From Hericium rajendrae (lineage: Eukaryota > Basidiomycota > Agaricomycetes > Russulales > Hericiaceae), in NCBI GenBank assembly GCA_033439255.1, contig CM065886.1, positions 124,001 to 188,000 of the forward strand: a stretch of DNA of 64,000 bases. Direction: 5' to 3'. The position numbers and the translations under genes were made by a program. Under the pieces are notes generated by a model. The model had not been told where the DNA came from, ran no database searches, and saw nothing but the letters and a program-made list of their open reading frames with translations. This document shows positions 24,408 through 35,012 of this stretch, piece after piece. Positions within the stretch are counted from its first letter, which is position 1. Each line of letters starts with the position of its first letter.

Positions 24408-26230
24408 CCCTCCTCGGCCCCCAGCGTCAGTCGAGGGGGTTGAAAGAGATGGATGTCCAGGTCGGCCTCGTATTGAAGAGCGACTTGTAGAAGGTTCCTG
24501 GACAAGGCATCGGCGATGATGTTGACTTCACCGGCGATATGAAAAACGCGAAGGTCGACGTGGTGCAATAGAAGCTTGCGGCAGGTGAAAAGAAGGAGCT
24601 CATTGTAGGACGGGCGGGCTCGCATAGAGTTGAACATCTGAACCGTGTTGAGGCTGTCTGAAAAGATGGCGACTCGTTGCGGGGTCGGCGAGAGTGAGCA
24701 GGCCCAATCTAGGGCAGAAACTACAGTGAGGGCTTCATACCAAAAAATTGTGTCGGCATTGCTAGGGGCCGTGGGCAGTTCCGAAATGAAACCACGATGA
24801 TGCGCCGGGGACCAAAAAGCGAGGCCACCTGTCAAAGAAGCATCACAATAAATGATGAGGTCAGCCTGGGAGCTGTCCCATTCGCGTGACGTGATGATAT
24901 GGATGCCATCGAAGCGTTCGAATGCATCAGCAAACCAAAGAAAGTCGCGGATGACGGTGGCATTAAGATAGATGGGGGCATTGCGAATGCTACGACCTGC
25001 TGTCTTGTCATACGCACTTTGGAGAGCGGGGCGGAGTAGGGGCGCAACATTGAGTCCCCAGTTCATCCATCCGAGGACGCGTTGCCACTCGACAAGGCGA
25101 CGGCGGCGCCTTGGAGCAGCAAGGACGAAGTCGCGAACGCCGCGCACAAGGGCAGTACGGCGCTCATCAGAGAGCGTGATGCGCATGTGGCGGAGATCGA
25201 CGTCGAGTCCGATGATGGTGCAAGTCGGCCCGAACAATTGCTTCGGCTTCTCGTGAGGCAAATGAATCTCGTCCCAAAGAAGGAGCAAGGCTACCTGTTT
25301 TGGGGGCAAAAAATCCTCATAAGGCTCATAGAAGACCAAATGTTCGCTGGGGTCATCTGAAAAGCAATCATCGATGTAGGCTAGAAGCCCGTCAATACCC
25401 TTCTCATTGATCGCTATCCAGAGCACAAGGCTCATGAATGCACACCAAAGCTTCCCAGATGCACGACCACCGAAATTGTTACACCTGTCGATGCGCCGAA
25501 CTCCGTCAACGGTGATAACTTGTTTAACTTGCCAAAGAGGATGCATGGGCAAGCGACGATACGCCATGGAGACGTCTGACTTGAACAGCCAACGCGGGGT
25601 CTTCCCCGTCAGGCGGCGGCGGCGGAGAAGATTGTGGGCCAAGTGTTGCACGTTGTCCAGATCAACATGAACCTTGTCCTTGTCAATCATCGAATTTAGC
25701 GAAAAGTCTCCTGCTGAATGGTCAACTACCATTCGAAATTTGTCGGAATTGGGCTTGGGAACCGCATGGACGGGCACACAGTACATCCCAGGCAGAAGCG
25801 GACCGTGAGGTTCCCCAAACGGGGCCGAAAACCGACCGAGTCTCTCTTCCTCTTCGCACTGTGCCTTGAGAAAGGCTAGGTCCGCAGGTGAGTGGTCGCG
25901 TTCGGGAAAGTCACGTGTTGTAGGGTAGGCGTCATTGTCTGGCTCTGCGCAAGGCCAGAAACCATGCCGCAAACCGCGAAGAACGGACTCGACGAATGGC
26001 CGATTTGGGTGGTTGATAAGGAGAGATTCGAAGTGATCCACGTCGATCGGCGTGAAAATCCCGAACAGCTCAGGATTCTCAGCAATCGTGGTGAGTGCTG
26101 CCTCATTCAAAAATTCAGCAGATGGTGGATCAGGGAGGGGAGATGCGGTTTCAGAAGCCGACGCGGATGGCGTGAGGAACGCATCGATGATCCTCGGCCA
26201 TATCTGTCCACGTAGGAACGGGGGTGGCTT
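24401..26230 (-). CDS. Ngaro reverse transcriptase / RNase H region
   Basis: Reverse transcriptase of the DIRS order. Visible blocks are FRMVVDHSAGDFSLNSMIDK, LFKSDVSMAYRRLPMHP (catalytic aspartate), GLLAYIDDCF (YxDD box), and an RNase H part with IIYCDASLTGGLAFW and FSDSLNTVQMFNS. The frame is open well upstream, over the gag-like region, but recognisable homology starts near 26.1 kb. Confidence 0.85.
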   Translation of the reverse strand, partial: KPPPFLRGQIWPRIIDAFLTPSASASETASPLPDPPSAEFLNEAALTTIAENPELFGIFTPIDVDHFESLLINHPNRPFVESVLRGLRHGFWPCAEPDNDAYPTTRDFPERDHSPADLAFLKAQCEEEERLGRFSAPFGEPHGPLLPGMYCVPVHAVPKPNSDKFRMVVDHSAGDFSLNSMIDKDKVHVDLDNVQHLAHNLLRRRRLTGKTPRWLFKSDVSMAYRRLPMHPLWQVKQVITVDGVRRIDRCNNFGGRASGKLWCAFMSLVLWIAINEKGIDGLLAYIDDCFSDDPSEHLVFYEPYEDFLPPKQVALLLLWDEIHLPHEKPKQLFGPTCTIIGLDVDLRHMRITLSDERRTALVRGVRDFVLAAPRRRRRLVEWQRVLGWMNWGLNVAPLLRPALQSAYDKTAGRSIRNAPIYLNATVIRDFLWFADAFERFDGIHIITSREWDSSQADLIIYCDASLTGGLAFWSPAHHRGFISELPTAPSNADTIFWYEALTVVSALDWACSLSPTPQRVAIFSDSLNTVQMFNSMRARPSYNELLLFTCRKLLLHHVDLRVFHIAGEVNIIADALSRNLLQVALQYEADLDIHLFQPPRLTLGAEEGC

Positions 26231-27482
26231 ACTTGCGCTCAGACTTGGGCTGGAGGCCCGAGCCTGACGCTTTGCCGCAGGAACTTGCCCCGTGGTCGCG
26301 CGCTTTGCAGTTGAAGCAGCTGTGGCGGTACTTGCAGGTGCGACTGACACAGACTCCCTCGTTGAACCTGCGGCAGACGTCATTGCTTCGGTTTCCCGAA
26401 CCTGCCGTTTTCGGAGCAGGCTTGCTAGCTCCTGCTCCCGCACTCGAGAAGTGGCTGATGGAGAGATCGGAGAAGTTTCCGAGGTCCGACAAGAGGAGCT
26501 GATTTGACTTGGGGACGCGGGATCGTGCCGCACGGTCGAACTGGATGACACGATCGGCGAAGTCGAGGGTCGTCGCACAGAAAAGGCGTGTGATCTCCGC
26601 GGAATAAAGTCGGAGCTCTTTCTGCCTGTGGGGATAGGCAAAGAGTACGGCCTCTGTGTAGGACTCCCAGGCGATGGTCCACTCTCCGTGGGATCGGACC
26701 GCCTTGGAGGGTTTAAGGTCTCCGGCCATGAAAGCGTAGCCGGTGTCTCCGAACTTCTCAACGACCTTGGGGTCTCCAGTGGTACTGTATTCACCGGAGA
26801 GGACCTTATCGAGGTCGATGAAGTTGTTCGCGAGGACATCCTTCCAGAGCGCCTGAGGGAACTCAGGAACCTCGGGGTTCGAAATGACAAGCTGCTTCGC
26901 TGAGTCGAGGTTCCGTGTGTAGTTCTCTTTGAGTCGCAAGGTGTCTCGCAACTGCTTATTGAGTCGAGCCGAGGCTCCGTCGCGCATGAACGGAATGATG
27001 GATTCGTCGAGGCGACGCTTGCCGCCGTCGGCATGGTCTCCGAGTCCTTCGTCTTCGCGGGACCTCTTGCGCGAAACGGGCTGGACATTCGGGACAGAAG
27101 GCTCTTCTTCCTCGTCTGAGTCTGATCCATCACTGGACGGAGTGGCGGGTCGAGACTCGAGCTTCTTTCCTCGCTCTGCAGAGGCAGATGTGAGCTGAGC
27201 ATGTTGCTGGAGCAACTCGAAGAAGGACTTGTAGGCGGCCTTCTGCTGAGACTCGGTGATGCTGGTGTCACTGGCGAGTGCTTGGATGACCTCCAAGGAG
27301 GCTTCGGCCATGGAGAGTCTCGAGTTGCGGTAATCCTCGACAAAAGCGAGGCACGCTGCGTTGAGCTCGGAGTTGAAGCCGGAGGGCTGCTGGGCAGACC
27401 CCTGTCCCGCTGTAGAGGCTCCACCTCGCGTTGACGCTGGCGGCGACGAGGCGGTACCGGAATGTCCATTGTGCTCAGACAT
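26229..27482 (-). CDS. Ngaro gag-like protein
   Basis: 417-codon ORF starting MSEHNGHSGTASS. It has an acidic and basic low-complexity middle (SDSDEEEEPS, RKRSREDEGLGDH) and a C-terminal nucleic-acid-binding segment CRRFNEGVCVSRTCKYRH then CFNCKARDHGASSC, one CCCH-type and one knuckle-like cysteine cluster. Likely the structural, RNA-binding protein of the element. Confidence 0.75.
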   Translation of the reverse strand: MSEHNGHSGTASSPPASTRGGASTAGQGSAQQPSGFNSELNAACLAFVEDYRNSRLSMAEASLEVIQALASDTSITESQQKAAYKSFFELLQQHAQLTSASAERGKKLESRPATPSSDGSDSDEEEEPSVPNVQPVSRKRSREDEGLGDHADGGKRRLDESIIPFMRDGASARLNKQLRDTLRLKENYTRNLDSAKQLVISNPEVPEFPQALWKDVLANNFIDLDKVLSGEYSTTGDPKVVEKFGDTGYAFMAGDLKPSKAVRSHGEWTIAWESYTEAVLFAYPHRQKELRLYSAEITRLFCATTLDFADRVIQFDRAARSRVPKSNQLLLSDLGNFSDLSISHFSSAGAGASKPAPKTAGSGNRSNDVCRRFNEGVCVSRTCKYRHSCFNCKARDHGASSCGKASGSGLQPKSERK

Positions 27483-27517
27483 AAGTGATCCGATAGATGT
27501 GAGGAACGATATATAAT

Positions 27518-27880
27518 GTGCTCAAAAACAGCTGCTCTGGGAGGAGAGCAACGTCAGTAAGCACGCGGTGCAATCCTCAGCGAGAGGAGACTAACCTGGG
27601 AGGAGAGAAGAGAGGCTAGGGGGCTCGATGCCCCGCGCACAACTCTCTTTATCCTCCCGCGCCGTGGCAGCAGGTTCCGAGACAACACTGACCACCCACG
27701 GAATGCATCCGCGGTCAGTGCGTCACTCCCGCCAGAGGTTCGCGTCGTCAGCGAGACTAACTCGCGCGGCGAGCGAACGATGGTCGAGGACCAAAAAACC
27801 TAGGCGCGGCCTAAGGACGGCGAAGCGTCGCAAGAGAGATCACGCTCGATTAGCCTCGTGTAAACATCGTCTAAACACGA
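27518..27880 (-). repeat. Ngaro split repeat A1
   Basis: 363 bp, 5' terminal repeat of the element on the minus strand; outer end lies 18 bp inside the host intron. Confidence 0.9.
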
Positions 27881-27966
27881 ATAAATTGAATGGCTTACCC
27901 GGAGATTGTGACACAAGGAATAATCTCGAAGAAGATTGACGGCGAACTCGGGCGACGCGTTGTAAG

Positions 27967-27974
27967 CACTGAAG
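27967..27974. repeat. 8-bp target-site duplication, left
   Basis: CACTGAAG, repeated exactly at 34391-34398 immediately outside the other transposon end. The uninterrupted gene needs only one copy. Confidence 0.85.
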
Positions 27975-28180
27975 TAGTCTAGTTTCTGACGCGTCCTCTT
28001 AGTGGGGGGGGTCGATCCTGGGCGGCGCCTGAATGTCAACCGCACTGAGTTTAGACGAGGATGGGGCGGAGTGTCAAACCTGGTGGCGCATGAAGCGCGT
28101 CCTGTAGAGCCCGTAGATACCTATCGTACTTCGGTGAAGACTCCTACAAGACTCGTTTCTTGCGAGTCCCTCATAGAAAT

Positions 28181-31100
28181 ATGCCGCCATCAAAACCGCG
28201 CGATAAACCCCCCGATTCTAAACCCCCACACTACATTGATGAACCCCGTGCCAAAGACATCGACCTCGTACTTCGGGACCTCGAGAATCGCGGGTGGAAC
28301 TGTCTAGGCAGTTTTATCAAAGATGTGCTCGCACTTCCGAACCCAAAGAAGGGTGAGTGTCGTGAGCAATACCACATACAGAAGGTCGTCGCTTTTTTAG
28401 GGCCTACTGTGAACAAGCAGAGCTTGGTGAAAGCCGACGAAATCGCCGAAATCATGTATTCACACCGGTACAGCTCTCCCAAGGCGGCACGCAACTCAAA
28501 AAACCGTCTGGCAGCTGAGGCAAAGCGACCGGATAGGGCAAAGATGGCGCAAGGTCTTCTGGAGGAGTGGGCCGTCAAGAAAGTCGAGTCCGTCGTCTCT
28601 GCGGAAGCGGACTCGGCCTCATCCCAGGACAGCGGTTTTCACCTGCGAGATCGCTTCGCCACCTGGGATTCGATCCTCCATTTTTCCATGACAGGAATTC
28701 TCGCCGTTGTCGAGTCACGAGCACCTGTAATGCTACGCCTCCTGTTAAGCATTGCTTATCCCCGCAAGAGTCGTCCCCAGCCCCAGCTACAACTCCCTTA
28801 TGCCAGCATTCCCGAACCTGCGCACAATGGTGTTGCACCTATGGACATCGACAGCGAGATGACACAAAATTCTCCGACAGATGAACTTTCGGCAGCATCT
28901 ACACCCAATCATGCCGCTTCGAGTTCTCCGCCGCCATTGACATACGCGACTCACTTTTCCAAGCCGGCGCCCTCAGGTACGGGCAAAAATCGACGTAATC
29001 CATTTATCGTTAGTATTCAATGACTTCACCTGGTCCTATTGAACTAATGGCTCCTCACAGATCCTGCTTATTGCATTTATGCTCTTAATGAGCGCACGGA
29101 ACCTCCATTTCTCTGCGTTTCGGAAGATGATCGGTGTTTGGTTGTTTGCACATACTGCGCAGCATGGCGTGTATACCGTTCTCAGTCGGTTCGGACTCTC
29201 AGCTTCCTACACGTCGGTCCTCAGGTTTTTGCGCGCACTATCCAAGTCTGCCCAGTCCAAGCTCCGAGAAGTCGCTCGGTTGCGCGCATTCCTTCTCATC
29301 TATGACAATATCAATCGGATGTTCCGTGCATGGGATGCGGAACTCGGTCAACAAGATACCATCCACAACGGGACAGCAGCGACATTCGTCGAGCTCGAGG
29401 ATTGCGACCCTGAGAAGGCTTTCGACATCGACCCTTTACGGCGAGCACATCAAGAGAAGCGACGCGCTCAGCTTACAGACGAAACACTTCACCGTCGAAT
29501 CGATCATGCCAAGCTTAATTCACGGCTCGCGCTTCATTGCTTGCTGTTCCTCGTGGATGAAGTTCCGAGCCTTGAGCACCATCGCGCTTTCATTAAATTG
29601 CGCTTCCAGACAACACTAGCAGCACACCGCATGCGACGGGGACGCAAGACTAAATTCCATCCCATGGCGAGCTCGGATTTCAATGAAGGAAACACGGCCG
29701 AGAATGCAAAAGTCCTACATGATCTCCTTGTTACTCAGCTCGGGTTGCCAGAAGATGAAGTGGCAAATGTCCTAACTATCGTTGCCAGTGATCAGTCAAC
29801 CATCGAGAAGCTGCGTACGCTCAAGAAATTTCTGGCATCATGTCCGCATGGCTATAGGAATTATGGATGGGTGCTACCGCTGATTCAGCTTTGGCACATG
29901 GGTTGGTCCGATCTCGAGCGCATCATCAACACGCACTGGGGAAGTGAGGTGAACGACGTGTCATCTTTCTGCTCGACAAATGTGATCATGGGCCGAAACG
30001 TCAAGAATATCAAACGTCCTGATTATTATCCTGCCCAGCATCTGGTATTCGATAATCTCAAGGTGGAGATCCTCGACTGCTGGAGGTACGACTTCTGTTC
30101 TGCAGTCAATATCTCTACATGCTAATATATCCATATAGGAAGCTCTTGGGAAAGAAGGATCTAGATCATTACTTTGCGAGCAATCCAATGGCCATCGAGG
30201 ATTTGCTTAAGCATGTGCGAACACTGCTTGAACATTACTGCTCGACAGCTGCTTATACACAAGCCCTCTATCCTGATCAGTCTCTTCCAGAATTCTTCAG
30301 TGTCGGAAAGCCATGGACTCAATATGATGGAGGCAACCAGCCTGTTGTCAAAGGTGATCAGGTCCTAGCAAATGGAATATTGCGGCGGCGTGACAGTCTT
30401 GTTCACTACGAGTTTCAGTATGCAGTGGCAGATGGAGATATTGGCCGAGCAATAAATGTCATGGCGGTGAGTTTCCAATGTCGTTTTGCAACATTCGCTG
30501 ATGACAAATAGGTCTGGGTGTTTTCCTTTGCTGGCTCTGGGCGACACAAGTACACAAACGAGTTGCTTGAACTCACCTGCAATTTTGAGTTTGAATATTC
30601 TCCTGAGCTTTGCAAAGCAATACTCAACAATTGGCTCTGTAACATGTCAGGCATTGATGGGTGCTGGTTTCCCATGGACCTTCTCCAGGAAAAGCTGATC
30701 CGCCAACTCAAGAAAATGTCCGAGCAGAGTGACGCTACATTCGGAGGTCAATTTTACCGTGATGTTGTCTCCAGGAATGTTCGTGCATTGCTCGACACGA
30801 TGGCAGCTATGTTGGAAGCCATTGGATTAGCAGAACGAGGAGGGACTCATCACCGAGAGAAGAAAATTGCAGCGAGTAAAGAACTGCAAAGGAAAATCGA
30901 AGATGAAGAGCTTAACTTGTTTCGGGCGGGCCGTACATTAGGACACATTGCTCGAGATGATTGGGCAGCAGGTGACATTCGCCTCGGAGATGGAAAGAGA
31001 ATCAGAGAGTATATTGAGCAGACACTACGTGATGCAGGAGATATACAGGGTGATGAAGAAGCCTCAGCTGATGATGAGCATGATCTGGTGGAACAGGACA

Positions 31101-31255
31101 TTCCGTTGCCAAACATGCTAATCAATGGACAGCTCGTGGCAGGAGACGAAATTCATGGTGATCGGGAGCCCACCGAGCAGGAGAAGGAGCTCCTCGAATT
31201 CATCTGCAGTGGCGAGGATTTGGGATTAGGCCTCTCTGACAGTGATGAAGAATAG
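28181..31255 (+). CDS. DUF6589-type protein, candidate transposase (copy 1)
   Basis: Four exons with clean GT-AG introns: 28181-29008, 29061-30085, 30139-30466, 30512-31255. Start chosen at 28181 (MPPSKPRDKPPDSKPP), the first ATG of the frame. The N-terminal 270 residues are basic then Ser/Pro-rich. The core has LLIYDNINRMFRAWD, NGTAATFVEL, VASDQSTIEKLR, LIQLWHMGWSDLERIINTHW, DYYPAQHLVFD and LDCWR. The C-terminal part has FAGSGRHKYTNELLEL and MDLLQEKLIRQL, and ends in an acidic tail DLGLGLSDSDEE. These blocks recur in the same order in copy 2. The spaced conserved acids (YDN, SDQ, the final D/E) would suit a DD(E/D) nuclease, but this is inference; the family is annotated only as a domain of unknown function, to my knowledge. 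Confidence 0.75.
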
Positions 31256-31284
31256 TGTCCATACTGATATTTATTATGACGCAG

Positions 31285-34134
31285 CTACTCGCTTCGAACG
31301 ACGACGTGGGGCAGTTGTTTCGGTAATATTTTCCTTCCGCATGCTCTCCCCTTCCACAGACTTGGTCTGCAATGCAGAACGAGCCCCCTGGATGTCAGAT
31401 ATGTGAGTACATTGATTGAATGGGAATAGTAGGCATAGGGAACCTTGTGACCGAGCAATGTTTTCACCAATTTTGCTGGTGGCTGCTCGGACTCTGTACG
31501 TCCTGGGGATGCTGCACGTTTTCTTGCCTTGTGAGCATAGAAGCGTTCCGTGGGTATCGGTTGACTGAGGGTTTGATCGAGATGGAAGTGGGCGCGTGAT
31601 GAACTTGGGGCTCGATTTGACAGACTCAAAACTGGTGGCGCCAATCGCACGGGCATAGAATCAGGTGTGGTGGCACGCACGTTCACGGAGGTGGATGGTA
31701 ACGAAATAGAGGCGGGACTAGTGCTTGGCGCTGGCGCTGAGGTAGCTGTACTTTCCAGAGCTGCTGTAAGACCGCAAACCAATGAATAAAAACACACGGA
31801 TCATTCAAAGCCACTCACCGGTGCCGTTTTCGTCAGTAGCATCATTGTTGAGAGACGAGGCCGGAACAACCAGCCGCACTCGCTTGATATGGTCCAACCC
31901 TTTGGCAATGAGGTCGGCATGAACAATTTCTGCACCTCGCCTCTCGCGCGCCTTGCGCTGGTTATCGAGAGAGCTCTGATGTCGCTGCTCGGCTTTCTCG
32001 TGAAAGCGCTCGACCAGAACTGCCAGCTCTGACCATAATTCAGCACCAGCCCTTTCCCAGTACCGCCAATCGTGCCGAATACGACGTTCGAGATCCTGCA
32101 GTGAAGAAAGAAGGTGAAAGTCTATAGTTAAGCGCTTTGCAACGTCAGGGCGAAGGAAACTCGTGGGCCCAATCAACAAGGACTCTGGCCCATGAATTGT
32201 TTTCCTCCAGACCTTGCGTGCAATGCAGTCGAGCTCTTGAGAAAGCTCGTCGACCTCCGCACGCGAGAGTTTCATGTAGGCTGGGAGTCTCGCTGGATCC
32301 GGAACATCGTCTGCGCTTGGGGGAGTGGTCGACTCGGGTGTGTCGGGGATGGGTGTTGGCATCAGTCGGGGTGCAGGCAGGGGACAAGGTAGACACGAAC
32401 TGCAATGCCCGCAGTCATGATCAGTCCCAGGGTTGTCGTAGACGATGTTGATCTGGCGAGAAATACAGAGACCGCGTGCGTGTGCTGCGATGATAAGATG
32501 GCACGCGAAGCACGGGCGTTTGCCTTGTTCTGAAAGCGGCAATTCAGTTGTCTTCTTCCTTCCCACCACCTTCGTACTTTTTCCGCTTCCCTTGATCCCA
32601 GCCGTCGTTTTCTTCGGAGGCTTGACAGTTGGAAATGGTAGCGTACCATCTACATCATGTGCATTGTTAATTTCTACCCCGGCCGTTCCCGCTTGAATGA
32701 CGGCAGCACCCATCACATTGCTCTCCTTTGCAGCCATCTCTTGCCCCTCGCTTGCGACGTTTCGATTGGCCACCTCGCTACATACGTCGTTGATGACAGG
32801 CTGTGATTGTGCGCCATCCTGGGTCCCATTTGGTAGGCTTGCATGGCCAGGTAGATTTTTGGGGTCGAGAAGACGTGAATCTGGTGGGTCGCACCGTGTG
32901 TACTCCAACGCCGCTTCAATATCTGTTTTCTTGACATAGATGTACGCTTCTCCATGCATTCCAGGAGCGCGCGCTGGACGCCCTGCCCTCTGAACAATCG
33001 AGGAGGCACTCGTCGGTGCAGGAAAGAGTACGACGCTGTCGATATCCGGTACGTCGAGCCCCACCTCCCAGACAGCTGTCGCCACAAAGATCGCAGTCGT
33101 GCGCTCATTTGCTGCTGCATTCAGTGCTGCGAGACCCTCCTTTTTGCACTCTGGGCAGTTCATGGAATGCATATGGCGAATCAGACTATATCCATCGCTT
33201 TGGAGTTGGGTTGGGAGGAGTCTGCGAAGATATACGGCAATGCGATGCCCTATCTCGATGGTATCGCTGTAGACGATGCGCTTTGGGACATCCGCGGCGC
33301 ATGCCATGTCGGGTGGTACAAGCCAATCGAGGTCCCGAAACTCGAAGCCAGTACAGGTGAATTGCACAGTGCGAAAGATAAGGTCAACGTTGTGACGCTG
33401 ACAGTCGCGTTTATCCAGATGGTATGCGTCTTCACGGTAACCGAGGCGCTGTAGTATCCTTTTCATCTGGGCACCCTTCTCGACAGTAGCTGACATCGCG
33501 ACAAGCGTCAGATGCTCGGGCCGTGCGAGTGCAGGGTCCAGATGTCTGCGTAAGCCTTGCGAAAGTTGGTACCTCAGTGGTCAACAAGGTGGGCCTCATC
33601 AACGACGAGAACGCGCCAGCGCTGCCGAAAGTATGGATCGTCATTGAGCCTGGCGTATTCAGGTGACTTGAGCATCTCGGGGGATAGTGCGATGACTTGA
33701 TACTGCCCGTCCTTTGCCTCGTCCCATAGGTTGCGGCTTTTGGCCTTCGCGACCTCAATCTCTTCGGTATTTATCACTATGGAAGTGAGTCCTTTACTTT
33801 GTAGATTAGAAACCTAAAAGAACTGATTAGTATCTGAATCTCGTAGGATCTGGATACTGACCATATTGTTTTCGAGTGCATTAGTAGGTTCCACAACAAC
33901 GGTGATCATTTCCTTGCGCACCAAGGCCGGGATATATATCAATGCTGACTTCCCGTCACCCGTTGCAGATATGCAGAACACATCCTGCCCATTGAGGATA
34001 CATCCCGAATCATATGCCTGGAAGTCGCGAGGTTCAAAAGAGAGGTATGGTTCAATGAGTGACTTGATATTGTTGAGACCTGCCGTTGAGGTCCAGTTCT
34101 GTGTTGAGTCAAATGCAGGTATAATAGAGGACAT
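31285..34134 (-). CDS. RecQ-like DExH helicase (copy 1)
   Basis: SF2 helicase, presumed 3'-5' DNA unwinding. Start at 34134 (MSSIIPAFDSTQNW). Exon 1 has FQAYDSGCILNGQDVF and motif I ISATGDGKSALI, ending at GTCAGT near 33861. The next exon has VIALSPEMLK and motif II VLVVDEAHLVDH. After another intron come motif III LVAMSATVEKG, motif V VATAVWEVGLDVPDID and motif VI IVQRAGRPARAPG. A cysteine-rich segment follows (CFACHLIIAAHARGLC ... CGHCSSCLP), like a RecQ zinc-binding module, then a long C-terminal extension with DWRYWERAGAELWSEL. A last exon (about 31285-31780) ends LPHVVVRSE. No exonuclease or HRDC domain is seen. It faces the DUF6589 gene and is likely carried by the transposon, not a host RecQ. 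Confidence 0.8.
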
Positions 34135-34223
34135 TTTAAAAGCATTTTAAAGGAGTGTAGGCATTATAAGAAGCTTCAGAAGGGACGCAGGGATATAACG
34201 ATGAATATCTACAAGTCGACACG

Positions 34224-34229
34224 ACGCGT
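34224..34229. promoter_or_regulatory. ACGCGT box upstream of the copy-1 helicase
   Basis: The palindrome GACGCGTC lies about 90 bp upstream of the helicase start, within CACGACGCGTC, which recurs near the start of the copy-2 helicase. ACGCGT is the core of the fungal MBF (MluI cell-cycle box) site used for G1/S genes. Another lies at 27989-27994 by the left end. Function is inferred only. Confidence 0.3.
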
Positions 34230-34390
34230 CGAGCGTGAAGATGATACGGTACATGTGACCTGCCGAACAAGCCGATGTGGCTGAAACGACCCCTCCCGCT
34301 AAGACCCGGGTTATTGATAGCAGACGTCAGATACGACGATCCTGAGGCACGATGGTTGAGTCCAGTATCTACTCTGCCCCCGGGAGACTA

Positions 34391-34818
34391 CACTGAAGCG
34401 CTGAATGATATTTTGATGAATGCCGCCCTCAACGTGATTGGTGCCGCGCAAGCTGCGATAAAGCAATAGACTGTCTTTGTCACGGCCACGCACAAAGTAG
34501 AGAGACAGGCCAGGTGGATCTGAGTAGTAGCCACGACGGATGTTCTCAAGGACATTTCGAACTGTGTCCCAGGCTGCGTCGTTGAAGAGCGGCTGTCCGG
34601 TCTTGGCATCCTTGAGTGGCCCATATGTAAAGAGTACCTCAGAAACGCGAGACACTAATGTCTCGGGCTCAGGAACGTGGCGCTTCATTCGACGAAGGAT
34701 CCACTCGGGGTGCGAGAGAAACATGGCCTTGAATGACGTGCCACGCCGTTGTAACACATCCTCAATGGTCGCTTTGTCCTCTGGATCTGGAATAAAAATA
34801 GCATCTCTGAGGGCACGG
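34391..34818 (-). pseudogene. Stranded exon of the DUF6729/exonuclease gene
   Basis: A 428-bp coding island between the copy-1 transposon and the gypsy element. On the minus strand it reads ALRDAIFIPDPEDKATIEDV, RRGTSFKAMFLSHPEWILRR, GPLKDAKTGQPLFN, SDPPGLSLYFVRGRDKDSLL and GTNHVEGGIHQNIIQRF. No stops occur. Its 5' edge follows the exon ending RRPFAR at 52513 in frame, and its 3' edge continues in frame into AYNASPEFA at 27974, across one copy of each target duplication. This segment is the C-terminal region of the exonuclease protein; its own function is unknown. Confidence 0.8.
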
Positions 34819-35012
34819 TGTCACGCTCGCAACACGTTTCGAGCGCTAACATGAAGAAAAGGGCGGCGCATCACTCATTTCGCTTATAAAATGAGAAGAA
34901 GCAACGTCATGTAAGAATTTGCCAACCTGCATCAAAACCATCCCACAAACACCCTGCACCCTCCCTAAAGCCTTATTCACGCTCCCTCTTGACTCCGCCC
35001 CTCATGCTCCAA

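Larger units (their letters stand above)
22440..27880 (-). mobile_element. Ngaro/PAT-type tyrosine-recombinase retrotransposon (DIRS order)
   Basis: Element of about 5.4 kb on the minus strand. It shows split direct repeats in the order A1 (27518-27880), coding region, B1 (23160-23293), A2 (22797-23159), about 220 bp, B2 (22440-22573). A copies (363 bp) and B copies (134 bp) look identical, so insertion is very recent. Parts are a gag-like protein with a CCCH knuckle, reverse transcriptase with RNase H, and a tyrosine recombinase. No target duplication is seen, as expected for this order. It looks largely whole, with at most a few breaks. It lies in an intron of the exonuclease gene. Confidence 0.85.
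21420..27974 (-). pseudogene. C-terminal part of the DUF6729/exonuclease gene (Ngaro in intron)
   Basis: 3' end of the minus-strand gene whose 5' parts lie at 52513-56398 and 34391-34818. The first piece (27899-27974) reads AYNASPEFAVNLLRDYSLC and ends HNLR at a GTAAGC donor. The intron runs to an acceptor at 22406 and contains the whole Ngaro element. The next exon (21956-22405) begins VGTYNRTGAPYQGSYDIW and includes DLTEDSIDHPEELRSNWVNT and YAVLPVHT-like HAVLPVHTAEERALF. After another intron, LPEHLKTYFKTWH follows. The tail is basic (KRRRRTCVKCKRTDCPGAF) with a CxxC/DC zinc-ribbon-like pattern and ends TAPS at 21420. A further small intron near 21660 is likely. Exons are open and splice signals intact, so decay is slight. 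Confidence 0.7.
27975..34390 (+). mobile_element. Helicase-bearing DNA transposon, copy 1 (DUF6589 + RecQ-like)
   Basis: A 6,416-bp element bounded by TAGTCT at the left and AGACTA at the right, flanked by a perfect 8-bp duplication CACTGAAG (27967-27974 and 34391-34398). Removing the element plus one copy restores an open exon of the exonuclease gene on the minus strand, which fixes both ends independently of the inverted repeat. It encodes a DUF6589-type protein (+) and a RecQ-like helicase (-) that converge with about 30 bp between their stops. Both genes have consistent splice sites and no obvious break, so it may be autonomous. TIRs are very short, about 6 bp. Alternative: a member of the Academ superfamily, whose AcademH lineage is known for an SF2 helicase. 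Confidence 0.85.

Noticed and set aside
22440-27880. LTR retrotransposon (ordinary direct repeats)
   Set aside because: Repeats are split as A1...B1-A2-B2 and the element encodes a tyrosine recombinase in place of a DDE integrase.
31285-34134. Host RecQ (BLM/Sgs1) ortholog
   Set aside because: Lies wholly inside a unit with transposon ends and target duplication, has a second diverged copy paired with the same partner, and lacks the HRDC domain.
27975-34390. Helitron
   Set aside because: Helitrons carry a Rep and a Pif1-type SF1 helicase and give no target duplication; here the helicase is SF2 DExH and an 8-bp duplication is present.
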